From an uncultured Aquabacterium sp. (GTDB lineage Bacteria > Pseudomonadota > Gammaproteobacteria > Burkholderiales > Burkholderiaceae_C), in contig NZ_CANBCC010000019.1 of the NCBI RefSeq assembly GCF_947366995.1, forward strand, positions 1 through 58,333: a stretch of DNA of 58,333 nucleotides, read 5' to 3'. The translations under genes and the position numbers were made by a program. Below, piece after piece: positions 41,702 through 50,345 of the stretch (within the stretch, counting starts at the first letter, position 1; each line of letters opens with the position of its first letter). The notes under the pieces were generated by a model that was not told the origin of the DNA, made no database searches, and saw nothing but the letters and a program-made list of their open reading frames with translations.

Positions 41702-42856
41702 TCACACTTGTGCGGGCTTCGCCAGAGGGCGTTCGCGCGGTGCGGGCACGGACAGCACCTCGGTGCGCTGCCGGCCGGCGGCCTTCGCCGCGTACAAGGC
41801 TCGGTCGGCCCGCTCCAGCGTCACGTCCAGCGCCTCGCCCACCGGGTGCTCCGTGATCCCGGCCGAAAAGCCGAGGCGCAGGCTCCCGTCGGCCAGCGGC
41901 TGGGCTTGCAGCGCTTCGCGAACGCGGCCCAGGGCTTGGAGGGCGCCGCCCGGCCCGGGATCGGGGCTGGGTAGCATCAGCAGGAACTCCTCGCCGCCCC
42001 AGCGCGCCAGCGTGTCCGTCTGCCGCAGTTCCGCGCGGGCGGTGTCGGCGAAGTGGCGCAGGGCGGCGTCGCCCGCCTGGTGACCGTGCAGGTCGTTGAT
42101 GCGCTTGAAGTGGTCCAGATCGATCAGCGCGAGGCAGAAGCCCTCACCGGCACGCTGCTGGCGCTGCATGGCCTGCTGGATCAGGCTGAGCATGTGCCGA
42201 CGGTTGACCAGCCCGGTGAGCTCGTCGCGGGTGGCGATGTCCTGCAGCCGGTCGAACGCCTTGCGCAGTTCGGCCTTCTGCTGCACGAGCCGGCCACGGA
42301 CCTGTGCCACATAGAACGCGACGGCCGACACGGCGGGCAGCGTGCTGGCCGCCAGCACGAACTTGATCAGTTCCAGCTTGGGGTCGAACTCGACCGGATC
42401 GAGGTGGACGAGGGTGGCCATCACCACGCCCAGCCCGAGCACGGTGGCCGCGCCCATGATGAAGACCTGCCGCGCCGACAGGGTGAACATGCCGAACACC
42501 AGTACCAGCGCGATCATCATCAGCACCGAACTGCGCACGGGCCCCGTGATGGCATAGGCAAACAGGATGGCAACCAGCGCGTAGAGGCACTGGGGAAGGT
42601 CCATGCCGGGGCTGCCCAGCCGGGTGGACCAGTCGGTGCGCACCAGCAGGTAGAACGTCGTCATGCCGACCCACATGTAGGCCAGCAGCATCTCGCCCGG
42701 TGCGCGCGCCACCAGGCCGATGTGCATGGCGTACACCAGCAGCACCGAACTGATGGAGTAGCCCCACACGGCGATCATCGACAGCCGCACGCGGCCGCGC
42801 ACGCGCGCATCGGCGCCCAGCACGAGGTCGGTGAGTGCGCGCCAGCAGGCAAGCAT
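41702..42856 (-). CDS. Membrane diguanylate cyclase (GGDEF), second of a tandem pair
   Basis: A 384-residue diguanylate cyclase that makes c-di-GMP. The N-terminal half (about 25-185) holds five to six membrane segments of the small-loop type; a coiled linker (188-208) follows. The GGDEF domain begins DELTGLVNRRHM (211-222) and contains the active site GGEEF (287-291). An inhibitory I-site RxxD (RQTD) sits five residues before it. I chose the ATG at 42856, with GGAAGG 9 bases upstream; GTG at 42865 is an alternative. It starts 5 bases after its paralogue ends. Earlier in-frame starts run inside that paralogue and are unlikely. Confidence 0.93.
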   Translation of the reverse strand: MLACWRALTDLVLGADARVRGRVRLSMIAVWGYSISSVLLVYAMHIGLVARAPGEMLLAYMWVGMTTFYLLVRTDWSTRLGSPGMDLPQCLYALVAILFAYAITGPVRSSVLMMIALVLVFGMFTLSARQVFIMGAATVLGLGVVMATLVHLDPVEFDPKLELIKFVLAASTLPAVSAVAFYVAQVRGRLVQQKAELRKAFDRLQDIATRDELTGLVNRRHMLSLIQQAMQRQQRAGEGFCLALIDLDHFKRINDLHGHQAGDAALRHFADTARAELRQTDTLARWGGEEFLLMLPSPDPGPGGALQALGRVREALQAQPLADGSLRLGFSAGITEHPVGEALDVTLERADRALYAAKAAGRQRTEVLSVPAPRERPLAKPAQV

Positions 42857-42861
42857 GGCCG

Positions 42862-44007
42862 TCACCCTTCCGCCGCCGTCGGGCGCGTGATGGCCAGGCG
42901 CGGCGTGGCCGCGTGCAGCACGGTGCGGTTGCGGCCGGCCGCCTTCGCCTGGTAGAGCGCCCGGTCGGCGCGTTCCACGCAGTGGTCCAGCGGCTCTTCG
43001 TTCCCGTAGGCCGTCAGTCCGCAAGAAAATGTGAGCCGGAGCTCAGGTACGGAGGGCGCGACTTCCGCATCGGCCATGGCTTCACGGATGCGCTCGATGC
43101 CCGCCTGCGCCAGCTCGGGCGTGGTGTCGTTGAGCAGAACCAGAAACTCCTCGCCGCCCCAGCGCGCCAGCACGTCGGTCTCGCGCAGCGCCTGCTGGGC
43201 CACCTGCGCGAAATGGCGCAGCACCTCGTCGCCCACGTTGTGGCCATGCGTGTCGTTGATGCGCTTGAAGTGGTCGATGTCGAGCAGGGCCAGGCAGAAG
43301 CGGTGGTGGCCCGAACGCTGCAGCCGCTTCTGGTGCTGGTTGATCACCTCGATCATGTGCCGGCGATTCACCAGCCCCGTCAGCTCGTCGCGCGTGGCGA
43401 GGATCTGGATGCGGGTGAGCGCGTGGGCCAGTTCGTTCTTCTGTGTTTGCAGGCGCGCGCGCAGGCTGCTCAGCTGGGCCGCCAGCGACGACACGGTCGG
43501 CACGATGGCGATCACCAGCGCGAAATGCACCACCTCCAGTCGCAGCGGATAGTTCACCGGATCGTTCTGGATCTTGTAGAGAATGGCCACCCCCATTGCC
43601 ACCACCGTGTAGGCGCTGGCAAAGCGGGCGGCACGCGGCTTGAGGTTGAAGATGCCGAACACCAGTACGAGCGTGAGCAGCATCATCACCGCGCCATGGG
43701 CGGCGCCGGTGGTGGCATAGGCGCCCACGATGATGGTGAGCGCCGCGATGATCTGCGGCAACGTCAGGGCCGGATCCTGGCAGCGCAGGTTGAGGCCCGA
43801 ACGCAGCAGGGCGTACCAGAACACCACGTTGGCGACGATGAGGCCGGACAGCGCTTCCGCTTCGCTGCGCACCATGAGGCCGACCCAGCACGCGTATGCC
43901 TGCAGGGCAATGCAGGCAATGAACACGCTGGCCGCCAGCAGCGAGCGCTGGATGCGCAGTCGCTGCTTGGGGTCCGTGCTGAGAAGAAGAGGGAGGAGGC
44001 CGCTCAT
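42862..44007 (-). CDS. Membrane diguanylate cyclase (GGDEF), first of a tandem pair
   Basis: A 381-residue paralogue of the next gene downstream. Membrane segments lie at about 22-42, 55-70, 85-122 and 130-180. The catalytic domain has DELTGLVNRRHM (207-218), GGEEF (284-288) and an I-site RETD (275-278), so both product inhibition and activity are expected. The two proteins share layout and many residues (ELTGLVNRRHM, LDHFKRIND or IDHFKRIND, LARWGGEEFL), indicating a local duplication. The upstream region carries two dyad elements and diverges from the cytochrome b561 gene. Confidence 0.93.
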   Translation of the reverse strand: MSGLLPLLLSTDPKQRLRIQRSLLAASVFIACIALQAYACWVGLMVRSEAEALSGLIVANVVFWYALLRSGLNLRCQDPALTLPQIIAALTIIVGAYATTGAAHGAVMMLLTLVLVFGIFNLKPRAARFASAYTVVAMGVAILYKIQNDPVNYPLRLEVVHFALVIAIVPTVSSLAAQLSSLRARLQTQKNELAHALTRIQILATRDELTGLVNRRHMIEVINQHQKRLQRSGHHRFCLALLDIDHFKRINDTHGHNVGDEVLRHFAQVAQQALRETDVLARWGGEEFLVLLNDTTPELAQAGIERIREAMADAEVAPSVPELRLTFSCGLTAYGNEEPLDHCVERADRALYQAKAAGRNRTVLHAATPRLAITRPTAAEG

Positions 44008-44106
44008 GGCAGGGCCGACCGGGAGGCCGACGGAGGTTCATCGGTTCTTTCGGACGTTTCCCCCCTCAGCTTTAACGCGGGATGACCCGCTCCGCCAATC
44101 AGGCGA

Positions 44107-44128
44107 CTTCAATTCAAAAATATTGAAG
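44107..44128. promoter_or_regulatory. AT-rich inverted repeat, candidate operator
   Basis: CTTCAAT (44107-44113) and ATTGAAG (44122-44128) form a 22-base dyad in an AT-rich island, in the 212-base space between the diverging cyclase and cytochrome b561 genes. It could regulate either one. Confidence 0.45.
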
Positions 44129-44174
44129 CCAGGCGTGAAGCAGCCTCAACCGATTTCACGATGTGCGGGGCACA

Positions 44175-44186
44175 CTGTGTACACAG
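44175..44186. promoter_or_regulatory. Perfect 12-base palindrome, candidate operator
   Basis: CTGTGTACACAG lies 34 bases upstream of the cytochrome b561 start codon, a position suited to a transcription factor. The binding protein is not known. Confidence 0.45.
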
Positions 44187-44219
44187 GGCGGGCGCCGTCC
44201 GTAGTCTGAAATCACCGCC

Positions 44220-44771
44220 ATGAAGCCATCCACCGATCGATACACCTTCACCGCCATGGCGCTGCACTGGCTGCTGGCCGCCGGCATCCTGGGCGCGTTC
44301 GGCATGGGCCTGTACCTCGACGGCCTGCCCTTCTCACCCGCCAAGCTCAAGCTGATCAACTGGCACAAGTGGGCCGGTATCACCATCCTGGCGTTGTCGG
44401 TGGCGCGCCTGCTGTGGCGGCTGACGCACCGCCCGCCCGCGCTGCCAGCCCGCATCGCCGCCGCCATGCCCGTGTGGCAGCATGTGGCGCACCATGGCAC
44501 GCACCACCTGATGTACCTGCTGTTCTTTGCGGTGCCGCTGCTGGGCTGGGCCTACAGCTCGGCCAAGGGCTTCCCCATCGTGTGGTTCGGCGTGCTGCCG
44601 CTGCCCGACTGGGTGCCGGTCGACGAGGCGCTGGCCCAGGCGCTCAAGCCGCTGCACGCGCTGGCCGCCTGGGGCCTGATCGGCCTGGTGGCGCTGCATG
44701 TGGTGGCGGCACTGAAGCACCAGTTCGTCGACCGCGACGGCCTGCTCGACCGCATGCGCCCCGGGCGCTGA
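44220..44771 (+). CDS. Cytochrome b561 (di-haem membrane electron carrier)
   Basis: A 183-residue four-helix membrane protein of the bacterial cytochrome b561 (CybB) family. It begins RYTFTAMALHWLLA with His16, has WHKWAG with His49, and two later helices with His residues (HHGTHHLMYLLFF and LHVVAALKHQF), giving the haem ligands. It moves electrons between quinones and periplasmic or membrane partners such as superoxide. It is followed after 24 bases by two YceI-type periplasmic genes, a common pairing of b561 with YceI proteins. Confidence 0.93.
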   Translation: MKPSTDRYTFTAMALHWLLAAGILGAFGMGLYLDGLPFSPAKLKLINWHKWAGITILALSVARLLWRLTHRPPALPARIAAAMPVWQHVAHHGTHHLMYLLFFAVPLLGWAYSSAKGFPIVWFGVLPLPDWVPVDEALAQALKPLHALAAWGLIGLVALHVVAALKHQFVDRDGLLDRMRPGR

Positions 44772-44795
44772 ATGCCGATGAAAGGACTTCCCCTC

Positions 44796-45398
44796 ATGAC
44801 CGCTTACCTCCGACTGTCCGGCGCGCTGGCGCTGGCCGCCGCCACCGTCGTGACCCTCGCCGCGTCGGTGCCCGCCCGGGCCCAGACTGCGGCGCCGACT
44901 GCACAGACCCTGGTGCCAGCCCAGAGCGAAGTGACCTTCGTGGCCCGCCAGCTGGGCGTGCCGCTCAACGGCCGCTTCAAGGCCTTCAGCGTGCAGAGCA
45001 CCTTCAATCCGAAGGCGCTGGCCACCAGCCAGGTCGCCTTCAGCATCGACCTGGGCAGCGTCGCCATCAACGCCGAGACCGATGCCGAGCTGAGCAAGCC
45101 CGACTGGTTCCATACCGCCCGCTTCCCGAAGGCGACCTTCCAGTCGACGGCGATCAAGCCCGCCGGCCCGGGCCGCTACGATGTGGCGGGCAAGCTCAGC
45201 ATCAAGGGCCAGGCGCGCGACCTCGTCGTGCCGGTCCAGATGACGCAGGCCAATGGCCTGACCACCGCCGTCGGCGGCTTCACCCTCAAGCGCCTGGACT
45301 TCAACGTGGGCGGTGGCGACTGGGGGGATCCCTCCATCGTCGCCAACGAGGTCCAGGTGAAGTTCAAGCTGACCCTCAGGGGCGTGCCCGCGCTGTGA
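44796..45398 (+). CDS. YceI family periplasmic protein (first copy)
   Basis: A 200-residue exported YceI protein. A signal peptide (1-30) precedes the lipocalin-like YceI barrel (about 40-198), which in relatives binds isoprenoid lipids or quinones. The conserved features are SEVTFVARQLGVPLNGRFK and a middle TARFPKATFQS. I used the ATG at 44796, with AAAGGA 11 bases upstream; an earlier ATG at 44772 is possible. It lies between the cytochrome b561 gene and a second YceI copy, which suggests quinone- or lipid-linked electron transfer. Inference by context only. Confidence 0.9.
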   Translation: MTAYLRLSGALALAAATVVTLAASVPARAQTAAPTAQTLVPAQSEVTFVARQLGVPLNGRFKAFSVQSTFNPKALATSQVAFSIDLGSVAINAETDAELSKPDWFHTARFPKATFQSTAIKPAGPGRYDVAGKLSIKGQARDLVVPVQMTQANGLTTAVGGFTLKRLDFNVGGGDWGDPSIVANEVQVKFKLTLRGVPAL

Positions 45399-45477
45399 GC
45401 GTGCCGACTTCCCCCAGGCCTTTTCCCTCGACCCTTTTGTTCAACGGTGCCGCGCGCACCCTTCTCAGGAGCCCTGC

Positions 45478-46053
45478 ATGACCCGTCTCGCTCTCTCGAC
45501 CCTGGCCGCCGTGGCCGCCCTGTCGGCCTCGGTGGCCCAGGCTGCCCCCGCCACCTACAACATCGATCCGACGCACACCTTCGTGACCTTCGAGGCCAAG
45601 CACTTCGGCACCTCCACCGCCCGTGGCCGCTTCGACAAGAAGAGCGGCACCATCGTGCTGGACAAGCAGGCGCGGAAGGGCACGGTCGACATCACGATCG
45701 AAACCGGTTCCATCAACACCGGCGTGACCCCGTTCGACGGCCACCTGAAGAGCAAGGACTTCTTCAACAGCGAAGCCTTCCCGACCGCCACGTTCAAGAG
45801 CGACAAGCTGGTGTTCGACGGTGAGAAGGTGACCGCTGTCGAAGGCACGCTGACGCTGCTGGGCAAGAGCCAGCCCGTCACGCTGAAGGCCGAAGGCTAT
45901 GGCTGCTACCAGAACCCGCGCATCCAGCGCGAGGTCTGCGGCGGCGACTTCGCCACCACCATCCAGCGCAGCGCCTACGGCATGACCTACGGCGTGCCCA
46001 ACATCCCTGACGATGTGAAGCTGGTCATCCAGATCGAAGCGATCAAGCAATGA
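45478..46053 (+). CDS. YceI family periplasmic protein (second copy)
   Basis: A 191-residue YceI protein with a signal peptide ending SASVAQA near 22. The barrel begins YNIDPTHTFVTFEAKHFG and includes FNSEAFPTATFKS. It has two cysteines in GCYQNPRIQREVCGGD, absent from the first copy, which may form a disulfide. It lies 79 bases after copy one, with AGGAG 7 bases before the ATG. Its end overlaps the end of the convergent hybrid kinase gene by 11 bases. Confidence 0.93.
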   Translation: MTRLALSTLAAVAALSASVAQAAPATYNIDPTHTFVTFEAKHFGTSTARGRFDKKSGTIVLDKQARKGTVDITIETGSINTGVTPFDGHLKSKDFFNSEAFPTATFKSDKLVFDGEKVTAVEGTLTLLGKSQPVTLKAEGYGCYQNPRIQREVCGGDFATTIQRSAYGMTYGVPNIPDDVKLVIQIEAIKQ

Positions 46054-48028
46054 GCCGCTGAGGTTCGTCGGCCTCGAGCTGCCGCATCAGCACCGCCTGC
46101 AACTCCACCTGCCTGAACGGTTTGGGCAGGTGGTCGTCCATGCCGGCGGCCAGGCAGCGCGCCCGGTCGCCCGACATGGCGTTGGCCGTCAGGGCCACGA
46201 CCGGCATGCGCGGCACATCGTGACGGGCCTCCCAGTCGCGCAGGCGTCGCGTGGCCTCCAGGCCGTCCATCTGCGGCATCTGGCAGTCCATCAGCACCAG
46301 GTCGATCGACCTGGGCAGGCGGGTCAGTACCGCCAGGGCGGCTGCGCCGTCTTCCACATGCGTGACGTGCAGGCCCATGGCGTGCAGCGTGGCTTCGGCC
46401 ACCATGGCGTTCACGGGGTTGTCCTCGGCCAGCAGCACGCGCCGCCCCGGCCGGGCGGTGGTGTCGGGCTCGATCGGCACATCCACCGGTGCCGTGTCGC
46501 CGAAGTCGACCAGTGGCAGCGTGTCGGGTGAGGCGGCTGCGTCGGCGCCGTCGTCCATCGGCAGGGGCACGTCCACGGACACCACATCGGCCGGCGGCAA
46601 TGGCGCGGTGAACTCGAAGGTCGAGCCCTTGCCCGGTGCGCTCACGCAGGTGATGTCGCCGCCCATGGCCCGCGCCAGCTCGCGCGAAATCGTCAGGCCC
46701 AGACCGGTGCCCTTGTGCCGGCGGCCGAAGCTGCCATCGGCCTGATGAAAGGCCTCGAAGATCAGGCCGATCTGGTCGGCTGAAATGCCGACGCCCGTGT
46801 CCTGCACGCTGAACACCATGCCTGCCTGCGTGCCGCCCCCCTGGCGCGTCACGCGCACCGTGACTTCGCCCTGGTCGGTGAACTTGATGGCGTTGCCCAC
46901 CAGGTTGTGCAGCACCTGCCGAACACGGGCCGCGTCGCCCTCCACCCAGCACGGCGCGGGCAGGGCCACGCGGGCACGCAGCGCGATGCCCTTGTCCTGC
47001 GCCGTCACGCGCAGCAGGCCCAGTACCTCGTGCACCACCGTGCCGAGGTCGAACGGCGCGCGCTCGATGTGCAGGTGGCCCGCCTCGATGCGCGAGAAGT
47101 CGAGCACGTCGTTGATCAGCGTGAGCAGGTGTTCGCCGGCGTGCTCGATGAGCTCGGCCTGCTGCCGGCATTCGGTCAGCACGCCGGGACGCTGGGGCAG
47201 GCGCTGCCGGATCAGGCCGGCCAGTCCCAGGATGCCGTGCAGCGGCGTGCGCATTTCGTGGCTCATGGTGGCCAGGAACTGGTCCTTGACGGCGCTGTGA
47301 CGCCACGCCAGCTTGAGCGCCTCGGCGCGTTCGCGGGCAATGCGGTCGGTGGTGAAGCGCAGTCGGAGCAGTTCGGTGATGCGGCGTTCGGCCCGCCGGC
47401 TTTCGAACAGCATCAGCGCCAGCAGGGCCACCAGCCCGAGCCCGCCGAAGGCGCCGTAGCGGTCACCTCGCATCGCAATGGCCGCGGCGGCGGGCAGCAG
47501 CATGGGCAGGTTGGCCGCCAGGTTGGGCAGCATGTGGGCCTGCATCGTGAAAGTGCTGACGGCACAGGCCCCCACCAGCACCGCCAGGATGACGGCGCTG
47601 GTCACCAGGTCGTGCACGGGCGCCAGCCAGGCGCCGGCCAGGCCCCATACCAGGCCATGGAACAGGCAGCCGGCGGTCAGTGCATGGAGCCAGCCCGCGC
47701 TGTTGGGCTGCGCCCGCTGTGACCAGGCGGTGGCCAGCGCCACCCTCAGCCCCGAGGCAAGAAGACATAGCGCGACCCAGGCCGCGGTGCGGTCGGTGCC
47801 ACAGACGGGCGCGATCAGCATGCCCAGCGCCACGGCAAAGACGGCGCTCACCAGGGCCACCGGCAGGGTGGGGGCCATCAGCATGCGCAGCCGTTCGCGG
47901 TGGACCAGTGTGTCGAGCTCGGGGTCGGCCTGCGAGGCGGTGCGCGTCAGGACGGTGGAGGACAGCATGAGAGCGGATTGCAACAGCGATGTCACATTTA
48001 TCCCCGCTCCGGCGCGCGGTGGACTCAT
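46043..48028 (-). CDS. Membrane hybrid sensor histidine kinase with receiver
   Basis: A 661-residue hybrid kinase. Five to six membrane helices (about 52-205) form the input domain, followed by HisKA with His257 (SHEMRTPLHGIL) and HATPase with Asn379 and DTGVGIS. A linker rich in Asp/Pro leads to the receiver (about 529-645) with Asp581 in LMDCQMPQMDG. I chose the ATG at 48028 (MSPPRAGAG), with AGGG 8 bases upstream. An ATG at 47968 (MLSSTVLTR) is also possible and would drop 20 residues. No response regulator or HPt partner lies beside it. Confidence 0.93.
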   Translation of the reverse strand: MSPPRAGAGINVTSLLQSALMLSSTVLTRTASQADPELDTLVHRERLRMLMAPTLPVALVSAVFAVALGMLIAPVCGTDRTAAWVALCLLASGLRVALATAWSQRAQPNSAGWLHALTAGCLFHGLVWGLAGAWLAPVHDLVTSAVILAVLVGACAVSTFTMQAHMLPNLAANLPMLLPAAAAIAMRGDRYGAFGGLGLVALLALMLFESRRAERRITELLRLRFTTDRIARERAEALKLAWRHSAVKDQFLATMSHEMRTPLHGILGLAGLIRQRLPQRPGVLTECRQQAELIEHAGEHLLTLINDVLDFSRIEAGHLHIERAPFDLGTVVHEVLGLLRVTAQDKGIALRARVALPAPCWVEGDAARVRQVLHNLVGNAIKFTDQGEVTVRVTRQGGGTQAGMVFSVQDTGVGISADQIGLIFEAFHQADGSFGRRHKGTGLGLTISRELARAMGGDITCVSAPGKGSTFEFTAPLPPADVVSVDVPLPMDDGADAAASPDTLPLVDFGDTAPVDVPIEPDTTARPGRRVLLAEDNPVNAMVAEATLHAMGLHVTHVEDGAAALAVLTRLPRSIDLVLMDCQMPQMDGLEATRRLRDWEARHDVPRMPVVALTANAMSGDRARCLAAGMDDHLPKPFRQVELQAVLMRQLEADEPQRLIA

Positions 48029-48191
48029 GGCAGACCCTGTAACCCCCCTGTTCACCGGTCGGGAAGCACGCGCTGGTGGGGTCAAAAGGCGACAAGTGAC
48101 ATTTCGCCGACCCACCGGACGCGCCCGCGAAACGCGGAAACGTGACATGAGCAATCGCTCACGTCCTGTTGTTGCGGGCTGCCTGGGGTGG

Positions 48192-49019
48192 TCAGCCCTG
48201 CATGTTCAGACGCTCGCACACCCGCATGGTGGCGAGCTGGAAAGCCTGGAAGTGCAGTCCCACCTGGGCGGCCACCGGCTCAAGCTCGGCCCACACGGCG
48301 TCGTTGCCGCGCGTGCGGGTCGGGTTGAGCAGCAGTTCGTCGACGGCCGAGCCGATGGTGAGCAGGCGCTGCACCGTGGGGCGCTCCTGCGTCCACTGCG
48401 TCGGGCTGTGCGGCCGCGACCGCACGGTGTCGGCCACGTCGCGCGAAAGGCCCCAGGACTGCACCATGGCCGCCCCAAGCGCCGAATGGCTGACGCCGAA
48501 GGACTCGATCTCGGCCGCACAGAGCAGCGCCTCGTCGTCGGTCTCGGCCGAGGCCTCCAGCGCGCTGTAGCGGGCGCTGTCGTACACATACAGCACGGCA
48601 CGCCCGGATTCGGCAAACAGCCCGGCGGTGTGCGCCAGCCAGGGATCGACGTCGAGCTGGCGCGCGATGCGGCTCATGGCCAGGCCCCGCACCCCGGCGC
48701 GATCCCAGATGCGCTGCAGGATCGGGCTGGGCGGGAAGGCGCCCCGCAGGCCGATTTCGTAGGTGAGGCCCGCCACCTGTGCCATGCCCAGATAGCGGAT
48801 GGCTTCATGCACGGTTTCGACCCGCTTGAGCAGGCCGAACAGCGCCGAGTTGACCGTGCGCACCACGGCCGAAGACAGCGCCATGTCGGTCTCGATCAGG
48901 GCGGCCAGCTGGTCGACCGAGCTGTCGTCGTCCGCCATCAGCAGGGACAACTTGACGAGCGTGTTGGGGCACGCGGGCAGGTCGATGTTCAGGTTGCGCA
49001 GCTGAGGGGCGATGGACAT
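48192..49019 (-). CDS. HDOD domain protein
   Basis: A 275-residue protein made of a HDOD domain (about 8-215), a relative of HD phosphohydrolases that usually lacks catalysis. It shows LPACPNTLVKLSLLMADDDSS, SSAVVRTVNSALFG and a TVHEAIRYLGM segment. Such proteins act in c-di-GMP and stress signalling. The start at 49019 has GAGAG about 8 bases upstream. It lies downstream of an AraC-type gene on the same strand (gap 131 bases) and upstream of the hybrid kinase gene (gap 163 bases). Confidence 0.88.
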   Translation of the reverse strand: MSIAPQLRNLNIDLPACPNTLVKLSLLMADDDSSVDQLAALIETDMALSSAVVRTVNSALFGLLKRVETVHEAIRYLGMAQVAGLTYEIGLRGAFPPSPILQRIWDRAGVRGLAMSRIARQLDVDPWLAHTAGLFAESGRAVLYVYDSARYSALEASAETDDEALLCAAEIESFGVSHSALGAAMVQSWGLSRDVADTVRSRPHSPTQWTQERPTVQRLLTIGSAVDELLLNPTRTRGNDAVWAELEPVAAQVGLHFQAFQLATMRVCERLNMQG

Positions 49020-49150
49020 GGCGGGCTCTCGTGGATACCGGGTCAGTCTAGGCGGCCGCACCCGACGCAAAAAGCCGGACATCGCACGTAAAACGTGCGC
49101 TATCTCTCGCCACAGCGTGAAAAGCGCGGGCCGTGTCGGCCCATCGCCCG

Positions 49151-50242
49151 TCAGCGCGGAATGAAGCGGCGGCGCAGCTGGCCGCTCGACGGGGGCGGCA
49201 GGCCCTGGGCGCGGCGGAACGTGCTGGGGGCCACGCCCTTCCAGCGGCGGAACGCCTCGATGAAGGTCGTGACGTCGGCATAGCCCAGGCGCTCGGCAAT
49301 CTCGCCATGCGTCAGCCCGGCGGTGGCCATCAGTTCCTCGGCCAACGTCGAGCGCACTTCTTCCAGCAGCCCGCGGAAGGTGGCACCTTCGGCCGTCAGG
49401 TGGCGTCGCAGCGTGCGCGAGGTCATGCGCATCTCGGCCGCGATCTCCTCCATGTCGGGGATGTGGCCAGGGGTGCGCATCAGGCGGTTTCGCACCGTGG
49501 CGGCCACGCCGGTGCGGGCCTTGCGCGAGTCCACCAGCCGGCGGCACATCTGCTCGCACAGCTGCATGGTGTGGGTGTCGGCCTGGGGCAGCGGCACATG
49601 CAGCAGGCTGGCATCGAAGATGCCCGCATCACGCGACTGACCGAACTCGGGGCGGATTCCGAACAGCTCGGCGTAGGCGTTGGCCACCTCGGGCGCAGGC
49701 TCGGCGCGACGCATCTGGATGCGGCGGTAGGCCAGCGGGCGCCCCAGGATTTCACGCTGCAGCGTCACGGCCGCGGCGCGGTCGCGGTCCACGATGAACT
49801 GGCGCACGTCGGGCGGCAGGTGGTCGCTGTGATAGGTGACTTGCACGAGCTGGTCGTGCTGCTCGACGCTGTTCGTGGTGAGTGCGAAGGTCTGGTTCAG
49901 CATGCGCGAGGCCATGCTGACGGCGGCCCCCAGCGTCGGGCTGCTCAGCAGGGCGAAGCCCCACAGCCCGTACGTCGTCACGTGGTAGCGCGTGCCGGCA
50001 ATCAGGCCCAGCGTGGGCAGGTGGGGCAGAGCGTGAAGCAGGTTGCGGATCAGTTGCACTTCCTGCAGCGCCTCGATCTCGGCGGCCGGGTCATCCAGCA
50101 CGGCTCGGGTGATGCCCGTGTGCTGCAACATGGCGTCGACCCCGACCCCATGGTCGAAACCCAGCTGGGTGAGGACCCGCGCGGTGGCAACGCCGCGCCG
50201 AAAATCCCAGATGTTCCCTTTTGTTACCGCTTTTTGACTCAT
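49151..50242 (-). CDS. AraC family transcriptional regulator
   Basis: A 363-residue regulator with an N-terminal ligand-sensing domain of the arabinose-binding-like type (about 20-205). The C-terminal AraC DNA-binding domain has two helix-turn-helix motifs: EEIAAEMRMTSRTLRRHL and IAERLGYADVTTFIEAFRRW, followed by GVAPSTFRR. The target is not evident from the neighbours. I used the ATG at 50242 (MSQKAVTK). Upstream, 50243-50345 is AT-rich for this genome and holds a possible -10 CATAAT, so it is the likely promoter region. Confidence 0.92.
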   Translation of the reverse strand: MSQKAVTKGNIWDFRRGVATARVLTQLGFDHGVGVDAMLQHTGITRAVLDDPAAEIEALQEVQLIRNLLHALPHLPTLGLIAGTRYHVTTYGLWGFALLSSPTLGAAVSMASRMLNQTFALTTNSVEQHDQLVQVTYHSDHLPPDVRQFIVDRDRAAAVTLQREILGRPLAYRRIQMRRAEPAPEVANAYAELFGIRPEFGQSRDAGIFDASLLHVPLPQADTHTMQLCEQMCRRLVDSRKARTGVAATVRNRLMRTPGHIPDMEEIAAEMRMTSRTLRRHLTAEGATFRGLLEEVRSTLAEELMATAGLTHGEIAERLGYADVTTFIEAFRRWKGVAPSTFRRAQGLPPPSSGQLRRRFIPR

Positions 50243-50345
50243 GAAACACTCACGACTCGCTGATTTAGTCAAATGATTATGCGGTGTCTACCCCCCGGGC
50301 CGGACGGGATTTGTACATAACCCTAACTAAAAGTCGAGCGGTCTT

